Shown here one piece after another: positions 41,133-51,910 of a DNA stretch of 64,000 nucleotides (positions are counted from its first letter, which is position 1; each line of letters opens with the position of its first letter). The DNA lies in assembly GCA_020438845.1 (NCBI GenBank), contig JAGQTV010000021.1:1-64000 (forward strand), read 5' to 3'. This stretch comes from Mycobacterium sp. (GTDB taxonomy: Bacteria; Actinomycetota; Actinomycetes; Mycobacteriales; Mycobacteriaceae). The position numbers and the translations under genes are program-made. Below the pieces are notes generated by a model. It saw only the letters and a list, made by a program, of their open reading frames with translations, had not been told where the DNA came from and ran no database searches.

Positions 41133-43421
41133 ATGGTGCGGTGGACCCTGCTCGGCGTGACCCTGGCGGCGCTGGCCGCCGGTGGTGTAGCCCGGCTGGC
41201 CGGTGCCCCCGCCGTCGCCGACTATCTGTGGATCGCTTCCACCGTCGCCGCGATCGTTCCGGCTGCATGGTGGGTGATCTCCGGGTTGCGCAACGGCAAG
41301 TTCGGGGTGGACGTCCTCGCCGTCCTCTCCCTGGTGGGTGCTCTGGCGGTGCGGGAGTATCTGGCCGGCGCGCTGATCGCCGTCATGCTGGCCACCGGGC
41401 AGGCGTTGGACGCCGCGGCCGAACGCCGCGCCACAAAGGATCTTCGGGCTCTGCTGGATCGTGTCCCGCGAACGGCGCGGCGGCGTGTCGGCGACGAGGT
41501 CGAAGTAGTAGAATTGGACGCGATCGCTCCGGATGACGTGGTGCTGGTCGGTCCCGGCGAGGTGTTGCCGGTCGACGGAAGGGTGCACTCGGACTATGCG
41601 GTCATCGACGACTCGGCGTTGACCGGCGAGCCACTGCAGGTTCGCTACGACCACGATGAGGCGGTACGCAGTGGCAGCGTGAACGCCGGCAGCGCGATGG
41701 AATTGCGGGCTTCGGCGACGGCCGCGGACAGTACCTATGCCGGCATCGTCCGACTGGCTCGGCAGGCCGCTGCGGAGTCCGCACCGGTGGTCCGCATTGC
41801 TGACCGGGTGGCCGCGTGGTTCGTTCCGCTGGCACTGGTGCTGGCCGGTGGAGCCTGGTTGCTGAGCGGTTCGGCCACCAGGGCGGTCGCGGTACTTGTC
41901 GTGGCCACACCGTGCCCATTGCTCCTCGCCGCACCCGTCGCCATCGTGTCCGGGCTGTCCCGAACCTCGCGTATCGGGGTACTGGTCCGTGGCGGAGGCC
42001 CACTCGAAACGTTGGGTCGCGCAACCACTTTGGTGATGGACAAGACCGGAACTTTGACCTCGGGGCAGCCGCGGGGCACCGACGTGGTGACCGCTCCGGG
42101 ATGGAGCGTCAACGAGGTGCTGGGTCTGGCGGCTTCTGCCGATCAACTGTCGCCGCACGTCCTGGCATCAGCGATCGTGGCGGAAGCGCGGTTGCGCGAA
42201 TTGCCGTTGAGCATTCCTCTCGACGTCGACGAGGAAGCCGGAACCGGCGTTTCGGCCTTGGTCGACGGCAGGCGGGTGCACGTCGGCAACCTGGGCCTCG
42301 ACGGCGAGGCGGCCGACTGGACGACCTCGGTGCTGTCGCGAGCCGCGATGGACGGCGCCGTGGTGGCCTGGGTGCGTGTCGACGGCCATCTGGCGGGGGC
42401 CATCCTGCTGGCTGATCCGCTGCGGCCGGACGCGCCCCGCACCCTTCGTAGGCTGCGCGCGGCCGGGATGACCCGGCTGGTGATGCTGACCGGTGATCGC
42501 CCCGCACCCGCCCGCCAGATCGGTACCGTGCTGGGCCTCGACGAGGTCGCCGCGCAGCAGACCCCGGCAGACAAGGTGGCCCGGGTTCGCGCCGAGTGCG
42601 AATTGGGCGTGACCGCGATGGTCGGCGACGGGGTGAACGACGCGCCCGCGCTGGCGGCGGCCGACGTGGGAATCGCGATGGGGGCAAGGGGGTCGACGGC
42701 CAGTTCGGAGGCCGCCGACATCGTGCTCACCGCAGACCGGCTCGACCGGCTGGCCGACGCCAAGCTGATTGCTCGCCGCTCCCGGCGCATCGCGGTGCAG
42801 AGCGCAGTCATCGGAATGGGACTGTCGTTGGTGGCCATGGGTTTTGCGGCCGTCGGACTGCTGCCGCCGGCGGTCGGGGCGCTGCTTCAGGAGGGCATCG
42901 ACCTTGCGGTCATTCTCAACGCCCTGCGGGCGCTGCGAACAGACCACGACGGCGTGCGGCCGCTGACCCCGGAGGCCGAAGAATTGGTCCGCCGGTTCGC
43001 CGGTGAGCATGACCGCATGCGCGATGACCTCGCCGTCCTGCGCGACGCGGCCCAGCAGGTCACGGCCGGCGAACCCCGAGCGCTGGCGACTCTGCAGACC
43101 GCCGACACCTTCCTGCAAGACACCCTGCTGCCGCATGAGGATGCCGAGGATTCCGCGCTCTATCCGGCGCTGGCCGGACCGCTGGGCAGCGCGGAGGCCA
43201 CGGCGACAATGAGCCGGATGCACGCCGAGATCCATCGGTTGGCCGAGCGCCTGAGCGCGCATCGGGAGATCGCCGAGGCGGCCGGTACCGTGACCGCGGA
43301 GCAGTCCGACGATCTGCTGGCCTGCCTCTACGGTCTGTATGCATTGCTGTGCCTGCACTTCGTGCAGGAGGAGGAGAATTTCTTCGTGCTGGCGCCCACT
43401 CTCGCGGCCGACAGGTCGTGA
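41133..43421 (+). CDS. P1B-5-type heavy-metal ATPase with C-terminal hemerythrin domain
   Basis: 762 residues from ATG 41133. ATPase part: DDSALTGEP, membrane metal site TPCPLL in VVATPCPLLLAAP (TPC rather than CPC or SPC), DKTGTLTSGQ, MLTGDRPAPARQIG, and MVGDGVNDAPALAAADVGIAMG. Residues about 615-755 form a hemerythrin domain with the expected ligands EHDRM, PHEDAEDSALYPAL, MHAEIHRLAE and LHFVQEEENFF. TPC plus a hemerythrin tail defines subgroup P1B-5, linked to nickel/iron efflux in Sinorhizobium Nia. No N-terminal metal-binding domain. Its stop overlaps the MFS gene start. Confidence 0.93.
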   Translation: MVRWTLLGVTLAALAAGGVARLAGAPAVADYLWIASTVAAIVPAAWWVISGLRNGKFGVDVLAVLSLVGALAVREYLAGALIAVMLATGQALDAAAERRATKDLRALLDRVPRTARRRVGDEVEVVELDAIAPDDVVLVGPGEVLPVDGRVHSDYAVIDDSALTGEPLQVRYDHDEAVRSGSVNAGSAMELRASATAADSTYAGIVRLARQAAAESAPVVRIADRVAAWFVPLALVLAGGAWLLSGSATRAVAVLVVATPCPLLLAAPVAIVSGLSRTSRIGVLVRGGGPLETLGRATTLVMDKTGTLTSGQPRGTDVVTAPGWSVNEVLGLAASADQLSPHVLASAIVAEARLRELPLSIPLDVDEEAGTGVSALVDGRRVHVGNLGLDGEAADWTTSVLSRAAMDGAVVAWVRVDGHLAGAILLADPLRPDAPRTLRRLRAAGMTRLVMLTGDRPAPARQIGTVLGLDEVAAQQTPADKVARVRAECELGVTAMVGDGVNDAPALAAADVGIAMGARGSTASSEAADIVLTADRLDRLADAKLIARRSRRIAVQSAVIGMGLSLVAMGFAAVGLLPPAVGALLQEGIDLAVILNALRALRTDHDGVRPLTPEAEELVRRFAGEHDRMRDDLAVLRDAAQQVTAGEPRALATLQTADTFLQDTLLPHEDAEDSALYPALAGPLGSAEATATMSRMHAEIHRLAERLSAHREIAEAAGTVTAEQSDDLLACLYGLYALLCLHFVQEEENFFVLAPTLAADRS

Positions 43422-44614
43422 CCTGGCTGACCCGCAACGTGCGGGTGCTCTCGGCGGTGTCGTTCCTGCAGGACACTGCCAGTGAACTGCTCTATCCACT
43501 GCTGCCGATCTACCTCACCGTGGTTCTCGGTGCACCGCCGGCGGTGGTCGGTGCCATCGAGGGAGCCGCGGAGGGCGCAGCATCGATCACGAAACTGGCG
43601 GTCGGCCCCTTGGGGGACCGGTTCGCCAAACGGCCGTTGATTGCCACGGGGTACGGGCTGGCGGCGCTGGGCAAGGTGATCGTCGCGGTAGCCGGGGCCT
43701 GGCAGGGTGTGCTGGCGGGGCGGGTGGTCGACCGCCTCGGCAAGGGTCTGCGTGGTGCTCCCCGCGACGCCCTGTTGGTGGAGGGACTCCAACCGGAAGT
43801 GCGTGGAAGGGTTTTCGGTTTCCACCGCACCATGGACACCCTCGGCGCAGTTGTGGGACCCCTGTTGGGGCTGGCCGGCTACGAGTTGTTGGACCACCGC
43901 ATCCCGCCGCTGCTCTACATCGCGATCGTGCCCGCCGTCGGCTCGGTCCTGCTGCTCGCCCTGGTTCGCGAATCGCCCAAACCCACAAACGGGCGGAAAA
44001 GTGCGAGAGAAACCCGCCAAAACGTCAAGTTCGGCACGGCCGTGCGTGACCTGCCCCGCCGGTTCTGGCGGGTGACGGCCGTCGTCGTCGGCTTCGGACT
44101 GGTGAACTTTCCCGACGCGTTGCTTCTGTTGCGGCTCAACGAGATCGGCTTCGGCGTCGTGGCGGTGATCCTGGCCTATGTCACCTACAACCTGGTGTAT
44201 GCGCTGGCCAGCTTCCCGGCCGGGATGCTGGCCGATCGGCTGCCCCGGTCGGCGGTGTTCGGCATCGGACTGTTGTTCTTTGCCGTCGGCTACATCGGGC
44301 TTGGGCTGACCACCACCCCGGCGACGGCCTGGTTGTTGATCGGCGTCTACGGGTTGTTCGCCGCATGCACCGACGGGGTCGGCAAGGCGTGGGTTTCCTC
44401 GCTGGCCGGACCTGGACAGCAGGCCACCGCACAAGGGGTGTTCCAGGGCGGCAGCGGACTAGCCATCCTGGTCGCCGGGCTGTGGGCAGGTCTGTTCTGG
44501 GGTGACGACGGACACCTGCCGCTGCTGATCTCCGGGGTGGTCGGGGCTTGCTTCGCAGCGGCCCTGCTCGGCCGTTGGGCCCTGCTGGGCCGCCGGGCGA
44601 AACTGGCCGGCTGA
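43418..44614 (+). CDS. MFS transporter
   Basis: 398 residues from GTG 43418, overlapping the ATPase stop (GTGA). Twelve TM helices. The loop 2-3 motif reads GPLGDRFAKRPLIATGYGL, and the segment GRVVDRLGKGLRGAPRDALL is characteristic of a group of MFS proteins with RGAPRDAL in loop 4-5. The substrate is unknown; operon position between a P1B-5 ATPase and cobF suggests a metal or small-ligand substrate (inference). Confidence 0.88.
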   Translation: MTWLTRNVRVLSAVSFLQDTASELLYPLLPIYLTVVLGAPPAVVGAIEGAAEGAASITKLAVGPLGDRFAKRPLIATGYGLAALGKVIVAVAGAWQGVLAGRVVDRLGKGLRGAPRDALLVEGLQPEVRGRVFGFHRTMDTLGAVVGPLLGLAGYELLDHRIPPLLYIAIVPAVGSVLLLALVRESPKPTNGRKSARETRQNVKFGTAVRDLPRRFWRVTAVVVGFGLVNFPDALLLLRLNEIGFGVVAVILAYVTYNLVYALASFPAGMLADRLPRSAVFGIGLLFFAVGYIGLGLTTTPATAWLLIGVYGLFAACTDGVGKAWVSSLAGPGQQATAQGVFQGGSGLAILVAGLWAGLFWGDDGHLPLLISGVVGACFAAALLGRWALLGRRAKLAG

Positions 44615-45351
44615 TGCGGTCGATTCACGTCATCGGTATCGGAGCGGGAGACCCCGATTTCGTGACCGTCCAGGCGATCGCCGCACTGAACGACACCCAG
44701 GTCTTCTTCGCGATGGACAAGGGTGAGGCCAAGAGCGATCTGATGTCGCTGCGCCGCGAGGTCTGCCGCCGCTTCATTACCAGGCCGGATTACCGTTTCG
44801 TCGAACTTCCCGACCCTGTCCGCGCTGTCGGCGGTGACTACGCGCAGAGCGTCGCCGACTGGCACCTAGCCCGAACCAAGTTGTGGGCCAACGCAATCGA
44901 GAAGGAAATCCCGCCCGGAGGCGTGGGCGCGTTCCTGGCCTGGGGGGATCCTTCGCTGTACGACAGCACGCTTCGGATCCTCGACGAGGTGGCCCGTCAC
45001 GTCGACCTGCGCTACGACGTCATCCCGGGCATCACCGCCGTTCAGGTACTCACCGCGCGGCATCGCATCCCGCTGAACGAGGTTGGCGAACCGGTGTTGA
45101 TCACCACCGGGCGGCGACTGCGCGCGAGCGGACTGACCGGATCGGCGGCGGTGTTGCTCGACGGCAACTGCGCCTTTCTGGACTGTCCGCCGCAGACCCG
45201 GATCTGGTGGGGTGCCTATCTCGGCACCCCGGACGAACTGCTGGTCTCCGGTGTCGTCGGCCAGGTGGGCCGAGGCATCGCCGAGTTACGGGCGCAGGCT
45301 CGGGAGCGCCATGGCTGGATAATGGATACCTACCTGCTCCGGCCCGGATAG
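44614..45351 (+). CDS. cobF: Precorrin-6A synthase (deacetylating) CobF
   Basis: 245 residues; ATG shares a base with the MFS stop (TGATG). It is a SAM-dependent tetrapyrrole methylase: IHVIGIGAGDPDFVTVQAIAAL, FLAWGDPSLYDSTLRIL, YDVIPGITAVQVLTARHRIPL and a long C-terminal half as in CobF. CobF methylates precorrin-5 at C-1 with loss of acetate, a step of the aerobic cobalamin route. M. tuberculosis is known to lack cobF. The gene stands away from other cob genes, inside a metal-transport operon. Confidence 0.92.
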   Translation: MRSIHVIGIGAGDPDFVTVQAIAALNDTQVFFAMDKGEAKSDLMSLRREVCRRFITRPDYRFVELPDPVRAVGGDYAQSVADWHLARTKLWANAIEKEIPPGGVGAFLAWGDPSLYDSTLRILDEVARHVDLRYDVIPGITAVQVLTARHRIPLNEVGEPVLITTGRRLRASGLTGSAAVLLDGNCAFLDCPPQTRIWWGAYLGTPDELLVSGVVGQVGRGIAELRAQARERHGWIMDTYLLRPG

Positions 45352-45382
45352 CGTGACGGCGGAATAGCCGTTCAGGTAGAGG

Positions 45383-45499
45383 GCTGAGGGATTGCCGATC
45401 GCTGAAGGTGTTGAAACCCACGAGGAAGCCTGCAAACTCAAGGAACTCGGTGTGCACCTGGCGTCGGGCCATCTTTTCGCCCTGCCCGAACCGCTCTGA
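45383..45499 (+). pseudogene. C-terminal remnant of an EAL-domain protein
   Basis: The frame reads AEGLPIAEGVETHEEACKLK, then ELGVHLASGHLFALPEPL and TGA at 45497. This is the last about 35 residues of an EAL domain (compare AEGVE ... QGYLFGKP in the intact gene of this window), with a stop just upstream at 45377. A Ser replaces the usual Gln of QG(Y/H)L. No start codon or rest of the domain remains. Confidence 0.8.
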
Positions 45500-45544
45500 A
45501 TGATTCAGACCGGCGGACCCTTCTTTCTCTGACATGATTCAGCG

Positions 45545-45937
45545 ATGGAGTTCTTCGGCCGCGCCGCAGTCACCGGCCTGGCGCTCTGGGTGGTCACGCT
45601 GATCCTGCCCGGCCTGACGTTCGTCGGTGGCGACTCGTCTTTGCAGCGGGCCGGCATCATCTTCGTCGTCGCGATCGTCTTCGGGCTGGTCAATGCGATC
45701 ATCAAGCCGATCGTCATGCTGCTGTCGCTTCCGCTTTACGTACTGACTTTGGGGTTGTTCCACGTCGTCGTCAACGCGTTGATGCTGTGGATCACTGCGT
45801 GGATCACCGACCACACCACGCATTGGGGTTTGCATCTCGACAAATTCTGGTGGACTGCGATCTGGGCGGCGATCCTGCTCTCGATCGTCGGGTGGGTGTT
45901 CTCGGTGCCGTTCCGCAGCGCCCCGCGAGCACTGTAG
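45545..45937 (+). CDS. Mycobacterial 4-TM (phage holin superfamily, YvlD-like) membrane protein
   Basis: 130 residues, ATG start. Four TM helices with the family pattern AVTGLALWVVTLILPGL, FVVAIVFGLVNAIIKPIVMLLSLPLYVLTLGLF and NALMLWITAWI. The family is widespread and of unknown role in membrane stress; it is not evidence for a prophage. The glycosylase gene starts 4 nt after its stop. Confidence 0.87.
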   Translation: MEFFGRAAVTGLALWVVTLILPGLTFVGGDSSLQRAGIIFVVAIVFGLVNAIIKPIVMLLSLPLYVLTLGLFHVVVNALMLWITAWITDHTTHWGLHLDKFWWTAIWAAILLSIVGWVFSVPFRSAPRAL

Positions 45938-45941
45938 TTAG

Positions 45942-46823
45942 TTGCCCGAACTCCCTGAGGTCGAAGCGCTTGCCGACCATCTGCGTCGGTACGCGCTCGG
46001 AAAGACGATCGAGCGTATCGACGTCGCCTCGCTGTCCGTGCTCAAGACCTTCGCCCCGCCGGTCAGCACATTGCACGGGCGCGTGGTGACGGGCGTGCAT
46101 CGGTGGGGGAAATACCTGGGGCTGCAAGCCGGTGACCTCTACCTCATCACCCACTTGGCGCGGGCCGGGTGGCTGCGCTGGTCGGACAAACTCAGCCCCG
46201 CCCCGCTCAAACCCGGCAAGGGCCCGATCGCCCTGCGGGTGCACTTCGATTCTGCGCCCGATGTCGCCGGCCGAGCGGCTGGGGAAGGCTTCGATCTGAC
46301 CGAGGCGGGCACCCAGAAGCGGTTGGCGGTGTGGCTGACGGAGGACCCGTCGACGGTGGAGGGCATCGCTGCCCTCGGGCCTGATGGGTTGAACGTGACC
46401 CGAGACGAACTCGCAGAGTTGTTGGCGAACAACACCGGACGCATAAAGACCGTGCTGACCGACCAGAAGATGATTGCCGGGATCGGCAACGCCTACAGCG
46501 ACGAGATCCTGCATACCGCCCGAATCTCACCGTTCGCGACCGCGGGCAAACTCACCGACGCGCAGCTGTCCGCGCTACATGATGCGATCGTTTCGGTTCT
46601 GGCGGACGCGGTGTCGCGGTCGGTCGGCCAGCAGGCCGCGACGTTGAAAGGTGAAAAGAGGTCGGGCCTTCGCGTGCACGCCCGCACCGGACTGCCCTGT
46701 CCGGTGTGCGGGAATGTGGTGCGGGAGGTGTCCTTCGCCGAAAGGTCTTTCCAGTACTGTCCGGGCTGTCAGACCGGAGGCAAGGTGTTGGCCGACCGGC
46801 GGATGTCGAGGTTGCTGAAATGA
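45942..46823 (+). CDS. Fpg/Nei-family DNA glycosylase-AP lyase, full length
   Basis: 293 residues from TTG 45942, which gives the exact family N-terminus (M)PELPEVE with catalytic Pro2 and Glu3. Other elements: HRWGKYLGLQ with a catalytic Lys, helix-two-turn-helix MIAGIGNAYSDEILHTARISP, and zinc finger CPVCG ... YCPGCQTGGKVL. It excises oxidised bases. The corresponding M. tuberculosis gene Rv0944 is known to be truncated, so the intact form here is notable. Its stop overlaps the SDR start (ATGA). Confidence 0.92.
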   Translation: MPELPEVEALADHLRRYALGKTIERIDVASLSVLKTFAPPVSTLHGRVVTGVHRWGKYLGLQAGDLYLITHLARAGWLRWSDKLSPAPLKPGKGPIALRVHFDSAPDVAGRAAGEGFDLTEAGTQKRLAVWLTEDPSTVEGIAALGPDGLNVTRDELAELLANNTGRIKTVLTDQKMIAGIGNAYSDEILHTARISPFATAGKLTDAQLSALHDAIVSVLADAVSRSVGQQAATLKGEKRSGLRVHARTGLPCPVCGNVVREVSFAERSFQYCPGCQTGGKVLADRRMSRLLK

Positions 46824-47569
46824 TCAGAAGAAAGATTCTCATCACCGGAGCGAGTTCCGGTCTTGGTGCGGGGATGGCCAGGGCTTTCGCGGCCAAGGGA
46901 CGCGACGTGGCACTGTGCGCACGCCGACTGGACCGACTTGAAGATCTGAAAGCGGAACTGCACCAGCGCTATCCCAACGTTACGGTGGCGGTCGCCACAC
47001 TCGATGTCACCGAACACGATCAGGTGCCGGTGGTGTTTACCCAACTGGCCGAGGAACTCGGTGGGCTGGACCGTGTCATCGTGAACGCCGGCATCGGTAA
47101 AGGCGCGCCACTCGGTAGCGGCAAGCTGTGGGCCAACAAAGCCACTCTCGAGACCAACTTGGTTGCCGCTCTTGTCCAGATCGAGGCCGCGCTCGAGATC
47201 TTCACCGAACAGAACCACGGACATCTGGTGCTGATCTCCAGCGTTCTGGCCAACAAAGGAGTTCCCGGAGTTAAGGCGGCCTACGCGGCAAGCAAGTCCG
47301 GTGTGTCGTCGCTGGGGGAGTCATTGCGGGCTCAATATGCCTCGGGCCCAATCAGAGTGACGGTTCTGGAACCGGGCTACATCGAGTCGGAGATGACCGC
47401 CAGGACAGCTAACACCATGCTGATGGTCGACACCGCAACCGGAGTGGCGAAAATGGTAGAGGCGATCGAACGCGAATGCGGGCGGGCCGTCGTGCCGGCA
47501 TGGCCTTGGATTCCCTTGGTGGCGTTGCTTAAATTATTGCCGCCCCGGTTCACAACGCCGTTTGCGTGA
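46820..47569 (+). CDS. Short-chain dehydrogenase/reductase, Rv0945 homologue
   Basis: 249 residues from ATG 46820. Cofactor motif LITGASSGLGAGMA, NAGIGKG, catalytic Ser in LISSVLAN, YAASKSGVSSL with Tyr and Lys, and GYIESEM. The C-terminus is hydrophobic (WPWIPLVALLKLLPPRF), suggesting membrane association. Substrate unknown. It is translationally coupled to the DNA glycosylase, a pairing shared with M. tuberculosis Rv0944-Rv0945. Confidence 0.9.
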   Translation: MIRRKILITGASSGLGAGMARAFAAKGRDVALCARRLDRLEDLKAELHQRYPNVTVAVATLDVTEHDQVPVVFTQLAEELGGLDRVIVNAGIGKGAPLGSGKLWANKATLETNLVAALVQIEAALEIFTEQNHGHLVLISSVLANKGVPGVKAAYAASKSGVSSLGESLRAQYASGPIRVTVLEPGYIESEMTARTANTMLMVDTATGVAKMVEAIERECGRAVVPAWPWIPLVALLKLLPPRFTTPFA

Positions 47570-47581
47570 CAGAATGGAGTT

Positions 47582-47869
47582 ATGGGTAACACTGTCAGAC
47601 TGACATTGATGGCGGCGCTCGCGGCGGGTGCTCTTGCTCTGGCGGCCCCGGCCACCGCCAACCCGCCGGACTGCACCAACCCGGATGGAACCCCCTGTGG
47701 CGTGGTCGACAGCGGCGGCGCGACCGGCCAGATTCCCGGCGGCCCGGGTGGCACCGCGGGCCCGGGCCTGGTCGAGGGTTCGATCCCCGGCGGCCCCAGC
47801 GGCGCGGTCACCCCGGACGACGTCAGCGGCTGCATCCCGGGCATCGGCTGCCTGAACATCCCGCGCTGA
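47582..47869 (+). CDS. Small secreted Gly/Pro-rich protein
   Basis: 95 residues, ATG with upstream GGAG. Signal peptide (LTLMAALAAGALALAAPATA). The mature part has four Cys (PPDCTNPDGTPCGV and SGCIPGIGCLNI) and a duplicated element (GQIPGGPGGTAGPG / GSIPGGPSGAVTPD). It resembles other small mycobacterial exported proteins of unknown function. It lies 12 nt after the SDR gene, so probably same transcript. Confidence 0.78.
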   Translation: MGNTVRLTLMAALAAGALALAAPATANPPDCTNPDGTPCGVVDSGGATGQIPGGPGGTAGPGLVEGSIPGGPSGAVTPDDVSGCIPGIGCLNIPR

Positions 47870-47956
47870 CCCAAGGGGGCGAACTTCTGCGCCGACCGTG
47901 CATCTGGGTCTACGTTCGGTGCTGAGCGGCATCAGCGCGACGCTCGGTGAGGGGGG

Positions 47957-49594
<1,638 letters not shown>

Positions 49595-49643
49595 TCCCGA
49601 GACCCTATGCGGAAACCGGCGTGACGGTGTAGATGATTGAGCT

Positions 49644-51101
49644 ATGGGAAACCCGGATATCGCAAAGGTGTTGGCATCGGTTCCGACGGGACTGTGGATC
49701 GGCGGGGAGGAGCGTTCTGGGAAGTCGACCTTCGATGTTCTCAACCCCGCAACCGATGAAGTCTTGTTGACGGTGGCCAACGCCGACGCAAGCGACGCTC
49801 TGGCCGCCCTCGACGCCGCCTGCGCAGTCCAGGCCGAGTGGGCTGCCACCCCGGCGCGCGAGCGCGGGGAGATCCTGAGGGCGGTGTTCGAGATGATCAT
49901 CGACCGCGCCGACGACGTCGCGACCCTGATGACGCTGGAGATGGGCAAGGTCGTCGCCGAGAGTATGGGCGAGGTCAAGTACGGGGCGGAGTTCTTCCGG
50001 TGGTTCGCCGAGGAGGCTGTCCGCATCCACGGTCGGTTCACCCACGCTCCGGCCGGCACCGGACGCATCGTCGTCACCAAGCAACCCGTCGGCCCGTGCT
50101 ACGCGATCACCCCGTGGAACTTCCCCCTGGCGATGGGCACCCGCAAGATCGGGCCCGCGCTGGCGGCCGGTTGCACGATGATCGTCAAGCCCGCCCAGGA
50201 GACCCCGCTCACGATGATGCTGCTGGCAAAGCTCATCGGCGAGGCCGGTCTGCCCAAGGGGGTGCTATCGGTCCTGCCGACCAACAAGCCACGAGAGGTC
50301 ACCACCGCCCTGATCGACGACGGCCGGTTGCGCAAGCTGACTTTTACCGGATCAACTGGGGTGGGCAAGGCACTGGTCAAGCAATCCGCCGACGCCTTGT
50401 TGCGCACCTCGATGGAACTGGGCGGCAACGCGCCGTTCGTCGTGTTCGACGACGCCGACGTCGACACGGCCGTGGACGCCGCAATGCTGGCCAAGATGCG
50501 CAACGGCGGCGAGGCCTGCACTGCGGCCAACCGTCTCTACGTAGCCAACCCACTGCTCGACGAATTCACCGACAAGTTCGTCAAGAAGATGGGTGAACTG
50601 AACGTCGGTAACGGACTGGACCCCTCCGCCAAATTGGGTCCGCTGATCAGCCGCAAGCAACTCGCGTCGGTCCAAGAGCTGGTGGACGACGCAGTGGAAA
50701 AAGGCGCGACGGTGGCACTCGGCGGGCAGGCACCCGGGGGACCGGGCAACTTCTACCCGGCCACGGTGCTCACCGATGTGCCGTCGGACGCCCGGATTCT
50801 CAAGGAAGAGGTGTTCGGTCCCGTCGCGCCCATCGTCGGATTCGACACCGAAGAAGAGGGAATCGCCGCGGCCAATGACACCGAGTACGGACTGGCGGCC
50901 TACATCTTCACCGAGTCGCTGGACCGGGCGCTGCGGGTGGCCGAGGCCGTTGAGGCCGGCATGGTCGGGGTCAACCGCGGAGTGATATCCGACCCGGCCG
51001 CGCCCTTCGGCGGCGTCAAGGAATCCGGCTTCGGCCGGGAGGGCGGCTTCGAGGGCATTGACGAGTACCTCGACGTGAAATACATCGCGCTGACGAAGTA
51101 A
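49644..51101 (+). CDS. gabD: NAD(P)+-dependent aldehyde dehydrogenase, succinate-semialdehyde dehydrogenase type
   Basis: 485 residues, ATG start. Catalytic Cys in [12 protein letters not shown], general-base Glu in [10 protein letters not shown], cofactor motif [11 protein letters not shown] and [19 protein letters not shown]. The pattern fits GabD/SSADH, which oxidises succinic semialdehyde to succinate, but related semialdehydes cannot be excluded. The enoyl-CoA hydratase gene follows after 17 nt and may be co-transcribed. Confidence 0.87.
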   Translation: MGNPDIAKVLASVPTGLWIGGEERSGKSTFDVLNPATDEVLLTVANADASDALAALDAACAVQAEWAATPARERGEILRAVFEMIIDRADDVATLMTLEMGKVVAESMGEVKYGAEFFRWFAEEAVRIHGRFTHAPAGTGRIVVTKQPVGPCYAITPWNFPLAMGTRKIGPALAAGCTMIVKPAQETPLTMMLLAKLIGEAGLPKGVLSVLPTNKPREVTTALIDDGRLRKLTFTGSTGVGKALVKQSADALLRTSMELGGNAPFVVFDDADVDTAVDAAMLAKMRNGGEACTAANRLYVANPLLDEFTDKFVKKMGELNVGNGLDPSAKLGPLISRKQLASVQELVDDAVEKGATVALGGQAPGGPGNFYPATVLTDVPSDARILKEEVFGPVAPIVGFDTEEEGIAAANDTEYGLAAYIFTESLDRALRVAEAVEAGMVGVNRGVISDPAAPFGGVKESGFGREGGFEGIDEYLDVKYIALTK

Positions 51102-51118
51102 TCGTCGAGCGTCGACTT

Positions 51119-51910
51119 ATGGCCCGGAAATCCGCCGAAGGGCGCGTACTGCTCGACGTTGGACGTGACCATGTCGCGGTCGTCACGCTGAACCGCCCGG
51201 AGTCGTTGAACTCGCTGGACACCGAGGCGGCCGAGGGGTTGCAGGAGCGTCTCGAGGAACTCACCGCCCGCGACGACATCCACGTGGTGATCCTGACCGG
51301 TGCCGGCCGGGGCTTCTGCTCGGGAGCGGACCTGCGTTGGCTGTCCATGCTGGCGCACTCGGATTCGACGGTGCAGATGATGCGCGACCTGAGCCGACCC
51401 GTTCGTACCATCGCCGCGCTCCCTGCGCTGACCATCGCTGCGGTCAACGGTCCGGCGGCTGGCGCAGGGTGGGGGCTGGCCATGGCCTGCGACATCCGAA
51501 TCGCCTCGCCTGCAGCCAAATTCGTCGCAACGTTCTCCCGGATGGGTCTGGGACCGGATTACGGGCTGGCTCAGACGCTGCCGCTGGCGGTGGGCCGTGA
51601 CCGGGCGCTGGAACTGTTGTTGACGGCGCGCGTGATCGATGCGCAGGAGGCGCAGCGCATCGGTGCCGTCACGTCTATCGCTCAGGACGCGCTGTCCGAA
51701 GCGAGGCGCCTTGCCTCAGCGGTGGCGCAGGTGCCGGGACGGGCGATCCGCTCGACCAAACGGTCGCTGCGGCTGGCCGCCGAGGCCGACCTCGACACGG
51801 TGGTCGACGACATCGAAGCCCGGGCGCAGGCAGAATTGCTGAACCATCCCCGGTTCGCCGAGGACGCCCGGGCGTGGATCAGCGGATTCGCAGCCGAGCG
51901 CGGGGATTAG
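51119..51910 (+). CDS. Enoyl-CoA hydratase/isomerase family protein
   Basis: 263 residues, ATG start. Crotonase fold: VAVVTLNRPESLNSLD, oxyanion-hole GAGRGFCSGADLRWLS, NGPAAGAGWGLAMACDIRIAS, and FSRMGLGPDYGLAQTLPLAVG. The second Glu of classical hydratases is replaced by Gly/Asp in LGPDYG, so isomerase or other crotonase chemistry is possible. The 3' end overlaps the chorismate mutase stop by 4 bp. Confidence 0.88.
   Translation: MARKSAEGRVLLDVGRDHVAVVTLNRPESLNSLDTEAAEGLQERLEELTARDDIHVVILTGAGRGFCSGADLRWLSMLAHSDSTVQMMRDLSRPVRTIAALPALTIAAVNGPAAGAGWGLAMACDIRIASPAAKFVATFSRMGLGPDYGLAQTLPLAVGRDRALELLLTARVIDAQEAQRIGAVTSIAQDALSEARRLASAVAQVPGRAIRSTKRSLRLAAEADLDTVVDDIEARAQAELLNHPRFAEDARAWISGFAAERGD

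Noticed and set aside
45545..45937. Prophage marker because of holin-like annotation
   Set aside because: The family is a common chromosomal membrane protein and no other phage gene is present.
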